This document shows, one piece after another, positions 23,025-31,682 of a stretch of 42,800 nt of DNA (positions are counted from its first letter, which is position 1; each line of letters starts with the position of its first letter). Origin of the DNA: DATMNI01 sp035570275 (lineage in GTDB: Bacteria > Acidobacteriota > Terriglobia > Bryobacterales > Bryobacteraceae); NCBI GenBank assembly GCA_035570275.1, contig DATMNI010000122.1, positions 1-42,800 on the forward strand, written 5' to 3'. The position numbers and the translations under genes are program-made. Below the pieces are notes generated by a model, which saw nothing but the letters and a program-made list of their open reading frames with translations, did no database searches and was not told where the DNA came from.

Positions 23025-24338
23025 TTGACGTGCCTCTGGCTGGCCATTGCCGGAGCGCGACCGCTGACTGCCCAGAGTGCACCGGATGCAGAGCGGTGGA
23101 ACCTCTATTTTCAAGCGACCTCGATCGGCCAATACCATGGCAGCTTTCCGGCGAAGTACTCCGGCCCGTTCAGCCTACTCAACCATCCGGAAGGCGAGGT
23201 TTCGCTAACCTCGACGCTGTTCTTCGGGCTGCGGCTGACGCCCGGCACGCAGCTCTATTTCGACCCCGAACTGGCCGGCGGCAGAGGCTTCAGCGCCACC
23301 GACGGAGTGGCCAATTTCCCCAACGGCGAAATGCCGCGCGTGGCCACGGCTACTCCCAAACCGTACCTGGCCCGACTCTACATCACCCACGATTTCGGCT
23401 TCGGCGAGGCGCGGGAAGCCACCGAGTCCGGCGCCAACCAACTGGCGGGCAGCCGGCCGATGACGCGGTATTCGGTAACCGTGGGCCGCTTCACCGTCAC
23501 CGACTTTTTCGATAACAACAAGTACACGCACGACCCGCGCACGCAGTTCATGGGCTGGGGCATCATGTACAACGGCGCCTGGGACTACCCGGCCGACACC
23601 CGCGGTTATACCTGGGGTTGGATGCATGAGTTCCACACCGCGCGCTGGTCGCTGCGCTACGCCGGCGTTGCCGAACCACGCACGGCCAACGGGCTGCGCT
23701 TTGACCGCCGGCTGCTGCGCGACCGCGGCGACATCTTCGAAGGCGAAGTTCGCGGCAAACCGAAAGGCCACGAGGGCGCCATCCGGCTGCTGGGGTTCCT
23801 GCATCACACGGCATCGGGCACCTATGCCGATGCCATCCGGGTGGCCGAACAGACCGGCGGCACACCCGATGTGGTTGCCACCCGCCGTGTGGGAACGCTC
23901 AAGTACGGCTTCGGCGTGAGCGCGGACCAGGAAATCACCGGACACGTGGGCGTGTTTGGCCGGCTGGGCTGGAATGACGGGAAGACCGAAAGCTTCGCGT
24001 TCACCGCCATCGACCGCGTGGCTTCCGGTGGCTTTTCCGTGAAGGGCGGGTTATGGAAGCGGCCCGACGATACCGCGGCCACCGAAATCACGGTGAGCGG
24101 ACTCTCGGGTGTGCACAGGCTCTACCTGTCGCGCGGAGGTGTGGACTTCCTGATTGGCGACGGCCGCCTGAACTACGGCCGCGAAACGATTTGGGAAACT
24201 TACTACCGGGCGCGCCTGTTCGATGGTTTCTTCGCCACACTGGACCTGCAGCACATCGACAAGCCGGCGTACAACAAAGACCGCGGGCCGGTGTGGGCGG
24301 AGTCCCTGCGGCTGCACGTGGAGTGGGGCAGGAAGTAG
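23025..24338 (+). CDS. OprB-like carbohydrate-selective porin
   Basis: 437 residues from a TTG start with AAGG about 8 nt upstream; the signal sequence ends near PLTAQS. The mature chain starts WNLYFQATSIGQYHGSFPAKYSG, followed by TSTLFFGLRLTPGTQLYFDPELAGG and alternating beta-strands to a C-terminus of SLRLHVEWGRK. This pattern, including FPNGEMPR and RYSVTVGRFTVTDFFDNN, resembles OprB-type outer-membrane porins (a 16- to 18-stranded barrel for sugars). The terminal residue is Lys rather than the usual aromatic one. Substrate unknown. It lies upstream of a convergent polysaccharide-type locus. Confidence 0.75.
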   Translation: MTCLWLAIAGARPLTAQSAPDAERWNLYFQATSIGQYHGSFPAKYSGPFSLLNHPEGEVSLTSTLFFGLRLTPGTQLYFDPELAGGRGFSATDGVANFPNGEMPRVATATPKPYLARLYITHDFGFGEAREATESGANQLAGSRPMTRYSVTVGRFTVTDFFDNNKYTHDPRTQFMGWGIMYNGAWDYPADTRGYTWGWMHEFHTARWSLRYAGVAEPRTANGLRFDRRLLRDRGDIFEGEVRGKPKGHEGAIRLLGFLHHTASGTYADAIRVAEQTGGTPDVVATRRVGTLKYGFGVSADQEITGHVGVFGRLGWNDGKTESFAFTAIDRVASGGFSVKGGLWKRPDDTAATEITVSGLSGVHRLYLSRGGVDFLIGDGRLNYGRETIWETYYRARLFDGFFATLDLQHIDKPAYNKDRGPVWAESLRLHVEWGRK

Positions 24339-24339
24339 C

Positions 24340-24411
24340 CGCGACCCTCAGGGTCGCGAGACACGAAATGTACCCGAGCAAGGTCGCGACCCAGAGGGTC
24401 GCGGCCACCGG
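24340..24411. repeat. GC-rich palindromic repeat, family B, copy 2 (double)
   Basis: CGCGACCCTCAGGGTCGCG (24340-24358) starts one base after the porin stop, and GGTCGCGACCCAGAGGGTCG with GCGGCCACCGG (24382-24411) ends at the base before the TonB-receptor stop. It fills the convergent gap completely and could fold to terminate either transcript. The second unit matches 19145-19168 over 24 nt, including the flanking GCCAC. Confidence 0.9.
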
Positions 24412-27400
24412 CTAGAACAACAACTTCAAGCCGAACTGAAGTTGCCGGCCGGTCGCGGAAGATGAGCTGAGCTTCCCGAAGCTCGCATTACCGATGGTTA
24501 GCGCCGGACTGGCCGCGCTGGGCAGGAAGAACGCCGGCGTGTTTGTCAGGTTGAAGGCTTCGGCGCGGAACTGCAGGTTCACGCGCTCGCGGATGGCGAA
24601 GTTGCGGAACACCGAGAAGTCCAGGTTGTCGATGCCCGGTCCACGGCCGGCGCGCCGCGCCAGGTCGCCGAACAACGTCAGCGGCGTGCCCTTGGCGTTG
24701 ATCACCTGCCCGGGCTGGCTAAACGCGGCTGCATTAAACCATCCGTCGGGTCCGCCGTTCGGCAGGTACATCGAGACACCCTGCACCGCGTCGGGCACGT
24801 TGAAAGTGGCGAATAACTGGTTCGTGGCGGCCACCAGACCGCTGCGGATGTCGGTGGGGTTTCCGCTCTGTCTGGTGAAGATGCCGTTCAACTGCCAGCC
24901 GCCCAACACCGCGCGAGCCACCGGATTCTGGCTGGCCATCGGTTTGCCTTTGCCGAACGGCAACTCGTAACCGGCGCTGGTCACGAACACCTGCGGCAGG
25001 TCCAGCGCCGAGTACGACTTCTCCTTATGCAGGTTCCAGCTATCCAACGGATTTGTCGTCCCGCCGTTTTGCGACATCGCGCTGTTGCCGCCCGAACCGG
25101 TTTCCAGGTTCTTCGACCAGGTATAGTTCACCAGGAAGTTGAGCCCATAACTCATGCGCTTTTCGGCGCGCAGATTGAGGGCGTTATAAAGGTTGTTGCC
25201 CATCGAGGAATCCATCACCACCTGGTTGCCGACGTTCGGGAAAAGCCGGTCGGCCTGAGTTGTGAAACCGGCGAGTGCCCTTTCCCAGGGGATCTGATTC
25301 AAATTGACGCGGGTGGTCAAGCGCGTGCCGCGGCTCCACGCATAAGCAGCTTCGAGCACCAGGTCGCGCGCTGCCTGGTACTGAATACCGAGGTTCGACT
25401 GATAAATGATCGCCGGCCGGCTGTTGGTGAAATCGGCCGTGCGGATCAACAGGCCCAGCGGATTGGCTGGCGTGAACGTGCTGAGATCGGCACTGGTAGG
25501 CCCCACCTGAATCGGCGAACCCAGCGTGATCGGCGGCGTCACCGTCGTGCTCGCGCTCACTGAGGGCGTGATGACCGTCGGAGCGTTAGGCGGGTTTGAG
25601 CCGAAGACTGTGGTCTGCTGATTCGGCGACCGCGGTCCGTAGAATACGCCGGCGCCGCCGCGCACGGTCCACTTGCTGGAGGCGCTGTACGCGAATCCGA
25701 ACCGCGGCGCGAAGTTCTTGTGGTGGCCGTCCACTATGGCCCGGGTGAAGCCCGGCTGCCCCGGCACCACGAACTGCCCGGTGCCGGCGCTGAAGAGAGA
25801 GCCGCGGTCACGGGCGTCCACCGGCTGCGAATATAGTTCATAACGAAGTCCCAGGTTCAGCGTCAGCCGCGAACTCAGCTTCCAGTCGTCCTGGAAATAC
25901 GCCCCGGCGTAGGCGTCGCGAAGCCGGGCCCAGTCGGGCAACTGCGTGCCCGTGAGCTGCGCCGGATATCCCAACAGGAAGTCAGCCAGCGGAGAACCGG
26001 AACCGGCGTCGTTGGACGAGGAGCTGAAGATGGACCCGAAGACGGTCTGGCCGCCGCCATAAACCGTATCGAAGCGGCGCCGGCGCACATCGCCACCCAT
26101 TTTGAAGGAGTGCGCTCCCTTGTTCCACGTCAGGTTATCGGACCCTTGGAACGTATTCTCGATGTTCAGATTGGGCCCGCCCGAACCCAGCGGGGTGAAC
26201 GAATTGCTTCCGCTGGTCAGTCCGGAAGGCGAGAAGACGATATTCGGGAACATCTCCACGGGGAACGGGTACATGGCGATACCGTTCTTGTTGGCAAAAT
26301 CGATCCCTTCAGAAACGCCGGCGATCTCGAAGCTGCCGTTGTGCCGGGTATATCCCGCCCTGGCTTCGTTGACCACACTCGGCGAGAAGACGTGCGTGTC
26401 ATCGACGATGGAGGTGATGGAATTGTTGATATTGTTCGTCCCGCCGCCGATGAAGCCGGGGAAGCTGCCGGGGTTCACGCTGGTCTGGAGACCTCTGGAG
26501 TAGCGGCCGAACAAGGTGTTCTTTTGGGAGATCTGGTGGTCTACCCGAACATCGTACTGATCGCTGTTGAACGGCTGGCCGGCGATGTGCAGGAAGTTGC
26601 TGGCCTGAGCGCCGGCGGCGCCGAAGTTGGGTTGCGGAATCAGCCCCAGCGTGGCCACGGCGCCCGCATTGAGCTGCGCACCCGGAATCTGGTTATTCGG
26701 AAATGGCGTGCTGGTAACCAGTCCATTGGCACCTTTTACGCGGGCACGCGGATCGTAAATCCGCGGCTTGAACGTGGAGAAGTCGCCGGTGCGAAATGCC
26801 GGCGGAGGCACGTCCAGCAGACTGGATGACGCCGAAGTGGCGCGCCGCAGACCTTCGTAATCCACGAAGAAGAATGTCTTGTTATGGCCGTCGTGTATCT
26901 TCGGGATCACCACAGGACCGCCCAACGTGAAGCCGAACTGGTTCTGTTTGAACGGCTGCCGCTGCGCTCCCGCGGCATTCGAGAAGAAGTTGTTGGCATC
27001 GAACTTCTCATTGCGCACGAACTCCCAAATGGAGCTGTGGATTTTGTTCGTGCCCGACTTCGTGGTAGCGCTGATAATGGTTCCGGCGGAGCGGCCAAAC
27101 TCCGCGCTGTAGTTGTTGGTCTTGACTTTGAATTCCGCCACCGCGTCCACCGAGGGAATGTAGTTGATGCCGCTGATGCCGATGCCGCCCGCGGTGGCCA
27201 TGGTGTTGTTGTCGATGCCATCCAGCAGCACATCGTTGTTTTGCCAGCGTCCCCCGCCCGCCACAAACGGAAGGTTGCTGGTGACGCCCCTCACCGGAGC
27301 CGAGAAGCCGGAGAGCAGCCCCAGCGCAAACGGATTGCGTCCGTTCAGCGGCAGGTCCACGATCTTTTTGTTGTCGATCACCTGGCCCAGAGATGACGTG

Positions 27401-27780
27401 GAGGCGTCCACCAGCGGCGCGGCATCGGTCACTTCAATGGACTGTTCCACCACACCTGGGTTCATTACCACGGGGAGTTTCACCGTCTGGTCCACCGCCA
27501 GCACGATGCCGGTGAGAGTCTGACTCTTGAAGCCGCTTGCCGTTACGGTGACGGAATAATTTCCGCGGCGCAGATAGGGCGCGGTAAACTCGCCGCGCTC
27601 GTTGGTGATGGTTTCCCGGCGCTCGGCCGTGTCCAACTGAGTGATATTCACTTTGGCGCCGATAATGATGGCGTCGCTGGAATCATGAACATATCCCGTA
27701 ATGGTGCCGGTGGAGACCTGGGCCGATGCGGCGTGCAGCACCACCATCAGCAGCGCGGCATAGCGAAGAACCTGTTTCAC
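24412..27780 (-). CDS. Oar-like TonB-dependent receptor with carboxypeptidase-regulatory-like domain
   Basis: 1122 residues from the GTG at 27780, with GGGAGG 9 nt upstream; an ATG at 27795 overlaps that site and is less likely. The signal peptide ends near HAASAQ. Residues ~20-105 are a CarboxypepD_reg-like domain (TGTITGYVHDSSDAIIIGAKV...ITNERGEFTAPYLRRGNYSVTVTASGF), then a plug domain (VIDNKKIVDLPLNGRNPF) and a large beta-barrel ending in the aromatic Phe of FGLKLLF. Known for such Oar-type receptors: outer-membrane binding or import of large ligands, abundant in acidobacteria. It is 27 nt downstream of the glycosidase-like gene, so the pair is probably one operon for oligosaccharide use. 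Confidence 0.93.
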   Translation of the reverse strand: MKQVLRYAALLMVVLHAASAQVSTGTITGYVHDSSDAIIIGAKVNITQLDTAERRETITNERGEFTAPYLRRGNYSVTVTASGFKSQTLTGIVLAVDQTVKLPVVMNPGVVEQSIEVTDAAPLVDASTSSLGQVIDNKKIVDLPLNGRNPFALGLLSGFSAPVRGVTSNLPFVAGGGRWQNNDVLLDGIDNNTMATAGGIGISGINYIPSVDAVAEFKVKTNNYSAEFGRSAGTIISATTKSGTNKIHSSIWEFVRNEKFDANNFFSNAAGAQRQPFKQNQFGFTLGGPVVIPKIHDGHNKTFFFVDYEGLRRATSASSSLLDVPPPAFRTGDFSTFKPRIYDPRARVKGANGLVTSTPFPNNQIPGAQLNAGAVATLGLIPQPNFGAAGAQASNFLHIAGQPFNSDQYDVRVDHQISQKNTLFGRYSRGLQTSVNPGSFPGFIGGGTNNINNSITSIVDDTHVFSPSVVNEARAGYTRHNGSFEIAGVSEGIDFANKNGIAMYPFPVEMFPNIVFSPSGLTSGSNSFTPLGSGGPNLNIENTFQGSDNLTWNKGAHSFKMGGDVRRRRFDTVYGGGQTVFGSIFSSSSNDAGSGSPLADFLLGYPAQLTGTQLPDWARLRDAYAGAYFQDDWKLSSRLTLNLGLRYELYSQPVDARDRGSLFSAGTGQFVVPGQPGFTRAIVDGHHKNFAPRFGFAYSASSKWTVRGGAGVFYGPRSPNQQTTVFGSNPPNAPTVITPSVSASTTVTPPITLGSPIQVGPTSADLSTFTPANPLGLLIRTADFTNSRPAIIYQSNLGIQYQAARDLVLEAAYAWSRGTRLTTRVNLNQIPWERALAGFTTQADRLFPNVGNQVVMDSSMGNNLYNALNLRAEKRMSYGLNFLVNYTWSKNLETGSGGNSAMSQNGGTTNPLDSWNLHKEKSYSALDLPQVFVTSAGYELPFGKGKPMASQNPVARAVLGGWQLNGIFTRQSGNPTDIRSGLVAATNQLFATFNVPDAVQGVSMYLPNGGPDGWFNAAAFSQPGQVINAKGTPLTLFGDLARRAGRGPGIDNLDFSVFRNFAIRERVNLQFRAEAFNLTNTPAFFLPSAASPALTIGNASFGKLSSSSATGRQLQFGLKLLF

Positions 27781-27807
27781 AGTACTACCTCCCATTCAGT
27801 TTTGGAG

Positions 27808-29820
27808 TTACTTGAGAACGACCAATTCGTAATCCAATAGTTGCGGGACTGTGAATCCAGTGTACTCCCCGACAGTCTTGACCGTTAGATTGCCGGGCTC
27901 GCGGACCGTTGCTGCCGCCTTGAAATCGCCTGCGACCTCGACATGGATGTCCTTCATCGGCACCGGCGGAAAGTAGCCCGTTTGCGATTGGCCGCTCAGG
28001 TTGATCAAATGCAGCAGCGTCCGTCCACCCTGGCGCATGATGGTGATCTCGACCAGCGGATGGGCGTTGGTCCGCACTTGACGGCGCGGGTTGAGCCGGT
28101 CTGCAACGTCGCGAAACAGGCCCGCGTGTGCCGGCAAACTTTGCAGGTAATACAGGCTGCCGAGGTTCCACGGAATCCAGGTCACGGTTCCCTTGCCGAG
28201 TTGCCGCGTCACGATGGCGGACGTGTTGGTGTCCTTCATATCCACATGCACCAACTCTGGAGGTCCGATCAGCGATGGCGGAATCAGCGTCAGCGCGGCC
28301 GGGCTATCTGGCGAATGCCCCTCGGCGCTCACTTCCGTAAACGGTCCGTTCAGCATCAGCAGGTCGGTCTCTTTCAGCGAGGGGAACGCGGCATGGTCGC
28401 GAACCCGGATGTAGCCCTTTACGTCACTTTGAGTCCGCACCACTTTGGCCACCTCGAACTCGGGCTCATGGGCGCTGGCCAGCAGCACCTTGCCCCCATT
28501 TTCGACATATTGCTTCAACCCGGCGGGCGCCCAGTCGGCGGCGATCACCAGGTCGAACTCCCGCTTCTTCGCTCCGGAAACCCAGTCCATGTTGTCCGCC
28601 ACCGCGAACGGCAGATGCTCTTCGCTGAGCAGGCGGAACAGGCCGCGGTACGCTTCCTCGCCAAACGTGCGCCCCCCGGCGGCGGGCGCTCCCAACAGCA
28701 GCACGCGCGCGGCGCTATTCTGTCCGGCGTAGTATTGCTCGTTGGCGGCAGCCCAGCGGAAGATCGGCTTTGCCGTCTCCAGCGCCTGCCGGTCCTGCAG
28801 GTCCAGCGTGCCGTTCACTTCAAATGTCAACGCGCCGCCATGGGCCAGGTTCTGCCATGACCGCAGCGCGATCTCCTGCCGCGGCACCGTGGCGAAGCGC
28901 CACCAGAAATCCACGAACTGCATGTTGAGGTCGATCGCCATTTTCCCTGGTTCGCTGTTGCGCGCCCGGTTCACGTGGTCGCTGGCAGCGTAGGGCCACA
29001 GCGGCAGGGGACGCGCCACCGCGGTGTTCGATTCCGACATGATTCCGTCGGTATATTCCTGAATGTAATTGAAGTAGCCGGCCTGCGGCCGCTTCTGGCG
29101 GATCAGGTCGCCGATGGCGGCGGCAACCTCCCGCGACGACGTGAACATGAACTTGCGATAGTCGTCGTCCGGTGTCTCCGGAATGTCCTTGTTGTAAAGC
29201 TGCCGGTATTTCCTCTGGCAGGAATCGCAGTGGCAAAGCCCGACCTGCCGGCCGCTATAATCGCGCGACTGATTGCCGAACATGTTGAAGAACAGGCCAT
29301 CGACGGCGTACTTGTCGAGCGCTTCGGACAGGATCTTCATCGCCTGGCCGCGATAGTAGCCGCCGTTGATACAGGTGGAGTAGAGACCGTTGTAAATCAC
29401 CGGCTGTCCGCCGGTCTGGCGGAAGAACCACTCGGGGTGGGCGTCGAAGACCGCCCGCGGCGTTTTGCTGAAGTCGAATCTTCCCACCACTCGGATCTTG
29501 CGGGCGTGGGCTTCGCGCAAAACGTCGCCGAACATGTCCTTCCCGGCGGGCAGGTTGGGACTGGGGTAGTGAAACTCAACCGCCGTCGGATAGTAGGCCG
29601 CGATGCCGCCCATCCCCATCAGCACCACGTTGGCGCGCATCTCCGCCAGTTGACCCACCAGGTGCGCCGCATCCAGGTTCGCATCCGTCTGCCGCAGGTT
29701 CGTCTGGACCCAACGGATTGGCTCCTTCATCCACCAACCTTCTTGCGCCGACGCGCTGTGCACCATCACCATCAGGATCAGGATCGATAACACCGGGATC
29801 GATATCAATTGCTTCGTCAT
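27808..29820 (-). CDS. Secreted glycosidase-like protein (alpha-amylase/GHL-type, with beta-galactosidase-trimerisation-like region)
   Basis: 670 residues. Signal peptide 1-25 (ILILMVMVHSASA). Residues ~26-370 form a putative TIM barrel (WVQTNLRQTDANLDAAHLVGQLAEMRANVV, VVGRFDFSKTPRAVFDAHPEWFF, KYAVDGLFFNMFGNQ, then LCHCDSCQRKY). Residues ~385-540 look like a Rossmann-type trimerisation domain (ARVLLLGAPAAGG, FDLVIAADWAPAGLKQYVENGGKVLLAS). A beta-sandwich ends at DYELVVLK. This layout matches GH42-like and hypothetical glycosidase families. The substrate and catalytic residues are not assigned. AAGGTG precedes the ATG. The next gene downstream is the Oar-like receptor. Confidence 0.75.
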   Translation of the reverse strand: MTKQLISIPVLSILILMVMVHSASAQEGWWMKEPIRWVQTNLRQTDANLDAAHLVGQLAEMRANVVLMGMGGIAAYYPTAVEFHYPSPNLPAGKDMFGDVLREAHARKIRVVGRFDFSKTPRAVFDAHPEWFFRQTGGQPVIYNGLYSTCINGGYYRGQAMKILSEALDKYAVDGLFFNMFGNQSRDYSGRQVGLCHCDSCQRKYRQLYNKDIPETPDDDYRKFMFTSSREVAAAIGDLIRQKRPQAGYFNYIQEYTDGIMSESNTAVARPLPLWPYAASDHVNRARNSEPGKMAIDLNMQFVDFWWRFATVPRQEIALRSWQNLAHGGALTFEVNGTLDLQDRQALETAKPIFRWAAANEQYYAGQNSAARVLLLGAPAAGGRTFGEEAYRGLFRLLSEEHLPFAVADNMDWVSGAKKREFDLVIAADWAPAGLKQYVENGGKVLLASAHEPEFEVAKVVRTQSDVKGYIRVRDHAAFPSLKETDLLMLNGPFTEVSAEGHSPDSPAALTLIPPSLIGPPELVHVDMKDTNTSAIVTRQLGKGTVTWIPWNLGSLYYLQSLPAHAGLFRDVADRLNPRRQVRTNAHPLVEITIMRQGGRTLLHLINLSGQSQTGYFPPVPMKDIHVEVAGDFKAAATVREPGNLTVKTVGEYTGFTVPQLLDYELVVLK

Positions 29821-29832
29821 GGCAGTGTCACC

Positions 29833-30200
29833 TTATATGAGATCGAAAGCGATCACTTCGTGAAGCTCGATGGACGGGACGTCCAGGCTCACCGCACCGC
29901 CGTCCTCCCGGTAAGCGCGGGCGAAGGCTCCCGGGGTATCGGTCCCGGGAACGCGCGCGAACACCTGCTCCGCCGCCGGCGTTCGCAATGAAACTTGCCT
30001 TCGGGTTGATCTTTTGATCTCCGCGTCCCACAATCTCCACAGTTCGAAGAGCCTCGCCTCCTTGCACACGATGTACTGCCCCGCCAGGCAGTAGCGCCGC
30101 GGCCGTACAGCCGCCAGTGCCCGCCGCTCGCCCATCGCAGCCCCGCCGCTCGCCCATCGCAGCCCCCGCCACTGGCGGGCTCCAGGCTAGATCCGGCAGA
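29833..30200 (-). pseudogene. Decayed paralogue of a GHL-type glycosidase (internal deletion and frameshifts)
   Basis: The minus strand has LFELWRLWDAEIK in one frame and, directly after it in another, KINPKASFIANAGGGA. Both are consecutive in the glycosidase family of the neighbouring gene as I remember it. The first frame then ends with VSLDVPSIELHEVIAFDLI, a C-terminus type for these proteins. About 100 codons remain where ~650 would be expected, so the middle is deleted. A 22-nt tandem duplication at 30121-30164 further breaks the frame. It stops 13 nt before the intact gene. Confidence 0.5.
30121..30164. repeat. 22-nt tandem duplication
   Basis: CCGCCGCTCGCCCATCGCAG plus two bases is present twice, starting at 30121 and 30143. 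The period is not a multiple of three, unlike the duplications within intact genes. Confidence 0.9.
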
Positions 30201-30445
30201 TACGGGGTTCGCGTCGTACTCCATGGAAGCCAGTTTATGCGCCAGCGGTCCCGCTGTACAAGTTCTTCCAATGGTTATGAACTGTTTGTAAACATAGAGC
30301 CAAGTAAGCGTCAACAAAGCCCAAACGTTGTTTTCCGCCGGTGGCTGAACATCACGGCACCTGCAGACGCCGGAGCGGAAGCGCATGAACCCCGCTTCTG
30401 GCGGGCCAAACCTAGGCGTTGCCTAGATGTGCCCGGTTTGAAGGG

Positions 30446-30763
30446 CTATGTTGCTTCCCGCTCGAGGCCCAATTTCACTCGTCCTTCGGGAAACACGGCG
30501 TATATTTCCAATCGTCCGCCCATCGCTTCAACGAAGTTCCCGAGTGTACTAAGGTAGACATCCGTGCGTTGCTCCAGTTGTGAAACCGCCGCCTGTGTCA
30601 TGTCCAAGGTCTGCGCAAGTTGTTGCTGTGTCAGGTGGCGCGCGGCACGCAGTTCATGCAGCGGCATCTCCTTGAGATCTTCTTCGGCGAGACGTCGAGC
30701 TTCGGCCCGCGCTTCAGGCGACATCTGCGCCCGAAGTTCACTGAACTTTGTCGTCTTTGGCAT
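30446..30763 (-). CDS. higA: HigA-like XRE antitoxin
   Basis: 105 residues from the ATG at 30763, with GGAGGAGG about 7 nt upstream. The first ~45 residues (MPKTTKFSELRAQMSPEARAEA) are a regulator-like N-terminus. Residues ~50-85 are a helix-turn-helix: LTQQQLAQTLDMTQAAVSQLE. The remainder (RLEIYAVFPEGRVKLGL) resembles antitoxin C-termini of the HigA/YdaS-type pairing with phage-derived Gp49-like toxins. Known role: neutralises the toxin and represses the operon. Its start overlaps the 3' end of the toxin gene by 26 nt. It remains intact although the toxin is interrupted. Confidence 0.88.
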   Translation of the reverse strand: MPKTTKFSELRAQMSPEARAEARRLAEEDLKEMPLHELRAARHLTQQQLAQTLDMTQAAVSQLEQRTDVYLSTLGNFVEAMGGRLEIYAVFPEGRVKLGLEREAT

Positions 30764-31115
30764 TGTTTTCCTCCTCCATCTCGGCAAGGTAGTTGTCGTA
30801 AATCTGATCGGCCAGCGGTACGTTCTTCTCGTACCAGCGGTCGTCGCCGGTTTTGTCACCACCCAACAGCAAGAGCGCCACGCGGCGAGGATCGAAGACG
30901 TAAAGCACCCGGTAGGGCTGGCCTTGGTGTTGCACGCGGAGTTCACGCATTGCAGAGTGACGCGATCCGTTTACTCTGCTGCTGTACGGAAACGGGAGAT
31001 GGGGCCCACGCTCTTCCAGCAGCAAGACGGCTCTCTCAACCGATACGCATTCGGCCTCGGTGAGTCCGTTCCACTATGCCCTGAATTCATCTGTGACCTC
31101 GACGTCCCACGTCAC
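30738..31115 (-). pseudogene. higB: HigB-like toxin gene interrupted by an in-frame amber codon
   Basis: Reading from the GTG at 31115 gives VTWDVEVTDEFRA, then TAG (31076-31074), then WNGLTEAECVSVERAVLLLEER and further on FPYSSRVNGSRHSAMREL, RVLYVFDPRRVALLLLGGDK and GDDRWYEKNVPLADQIY, all in the same frame. The family motif at the stop is normally a Trp (FEAWW-type), so a single TGG to TAG change explains it. Without read-through no toxin is made, unless translation restarts internally. Known role of the family: ribosome-dependent mRNA cleavage. The overlap with higA is typical of toxin-first HigBA operons. Confidence 0.85.
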
Positions 31116-31121
31116 AATCAG

Positions 31122-31127
31122 ATTATA
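31122..31127 (-). promoter_or_regulatory. Consensus -10 box for the toxin-antitoxin operon (leaderless type)
   Basis: On the minus strand TATAAT ends 6 nt before the GTG start of the toxin frame. A TCGACT-like -35 lies 16 nt further upstream. No Shine-Dalgarno fits. The geometry is the same as at 22415-22427. Confidence 0.6.
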
Positions 31128-31512
31128 ATACAAAGCTAATATAAGTCGAGGGTTATCCTCTGCGCGCAGAGCGGGGTCTGCTGAAACCGCAAAAAGACGA
31201 TTCAGCCTTCGACAGAGGATGCAAAGCGGACCCGAATCCCCGCCTATTTTGATGCGCTGAAGGCCCCCCGGCTTGACGGCAGAACAGGCATCGGCTCGGA
31301 GATAGTCATCGGACCCTTTTCTTGGCACTCGTCTTCACAGCATCTCTTGCGACCGATTTAGAAGCGATTTTTTTGGGCGACGAGCGCCTCGGATTTCTGT
31401 GCCGCCGCTTTTTTCGCAGCCCTGGCCGCAGCCCTAGCCATCTTCGCCAGCCACTCTTTTTTCAACTCGGCCACCGGAAGGCGACCAGTGGGCGCTAAGT
31501 CTCTGAGGATTT
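31128..31512. other. Gene-poor stretch with a short Lys/Ala-rich frame downstream of tRNA-Ala
   Basis: No firm gene. On the minus strand a short frame from the ATG at 31441 (MARAAARAAKKAAAQKSEAL) ends at 31358; just past an A7 run (T7 at 31368-31374) the next frame continues IASKSVARDAVKTSAKKRVR and stops at 31306. Together they look like a histone-H1-like basic tail with a one-base slip. It starts about 70 nt after the tRNA 3' end. It may be a remnant of an inserted element or a chance ORF. Confidence 0.3.
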
Positions 31513-31588
31513 TGGTGGACCTGGACGGGTTCGAACCGTCGACCTCTTCCATGCCATGGAAGCGCGCTCCCAACTGCGCCACAGGCCC
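31513..31588 (-). tRNA. tRNA-Ala (anticodon GGC)
   Basis: 76 nt including an encoded CCA. The acceptor stem GGGCCTG pairs with CAGGTCC and contains the G3-U70 wobble pair that marks alanine tRNAs. The anticodon arm is CTTCC-ATGGCAT-GGAAG, with GGC at the centre, and the T arm is GACGG-TTCGAAC-CCGTC. It reads GCC codons, frequent in this GC-rich genome. Confidence 0.97.
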
Positions 31589-31682
31589 AACCGGCTGGTG
31601 AATTCCAGAATAACACACGTTGCCGGAGAGTTTCGGCCGGGGGAATTTACATGGAGCTTACGGGCTTGCCTACAATGAGAAG

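Noticed and set aside
30405..30430. Terminator after higA (CTAGGC-GTT-GCCTAG)
   Set aside because: The stem is only 6 bp and no U run follows on the minus strand, so it is too weak to call.
31358..31618. 86-codon minus-strand ORF
   Set aside because: Most of it is the translated tRNA-Ala gene; only the part after the tRNA could be coding, and it is listed as a weak candidate.
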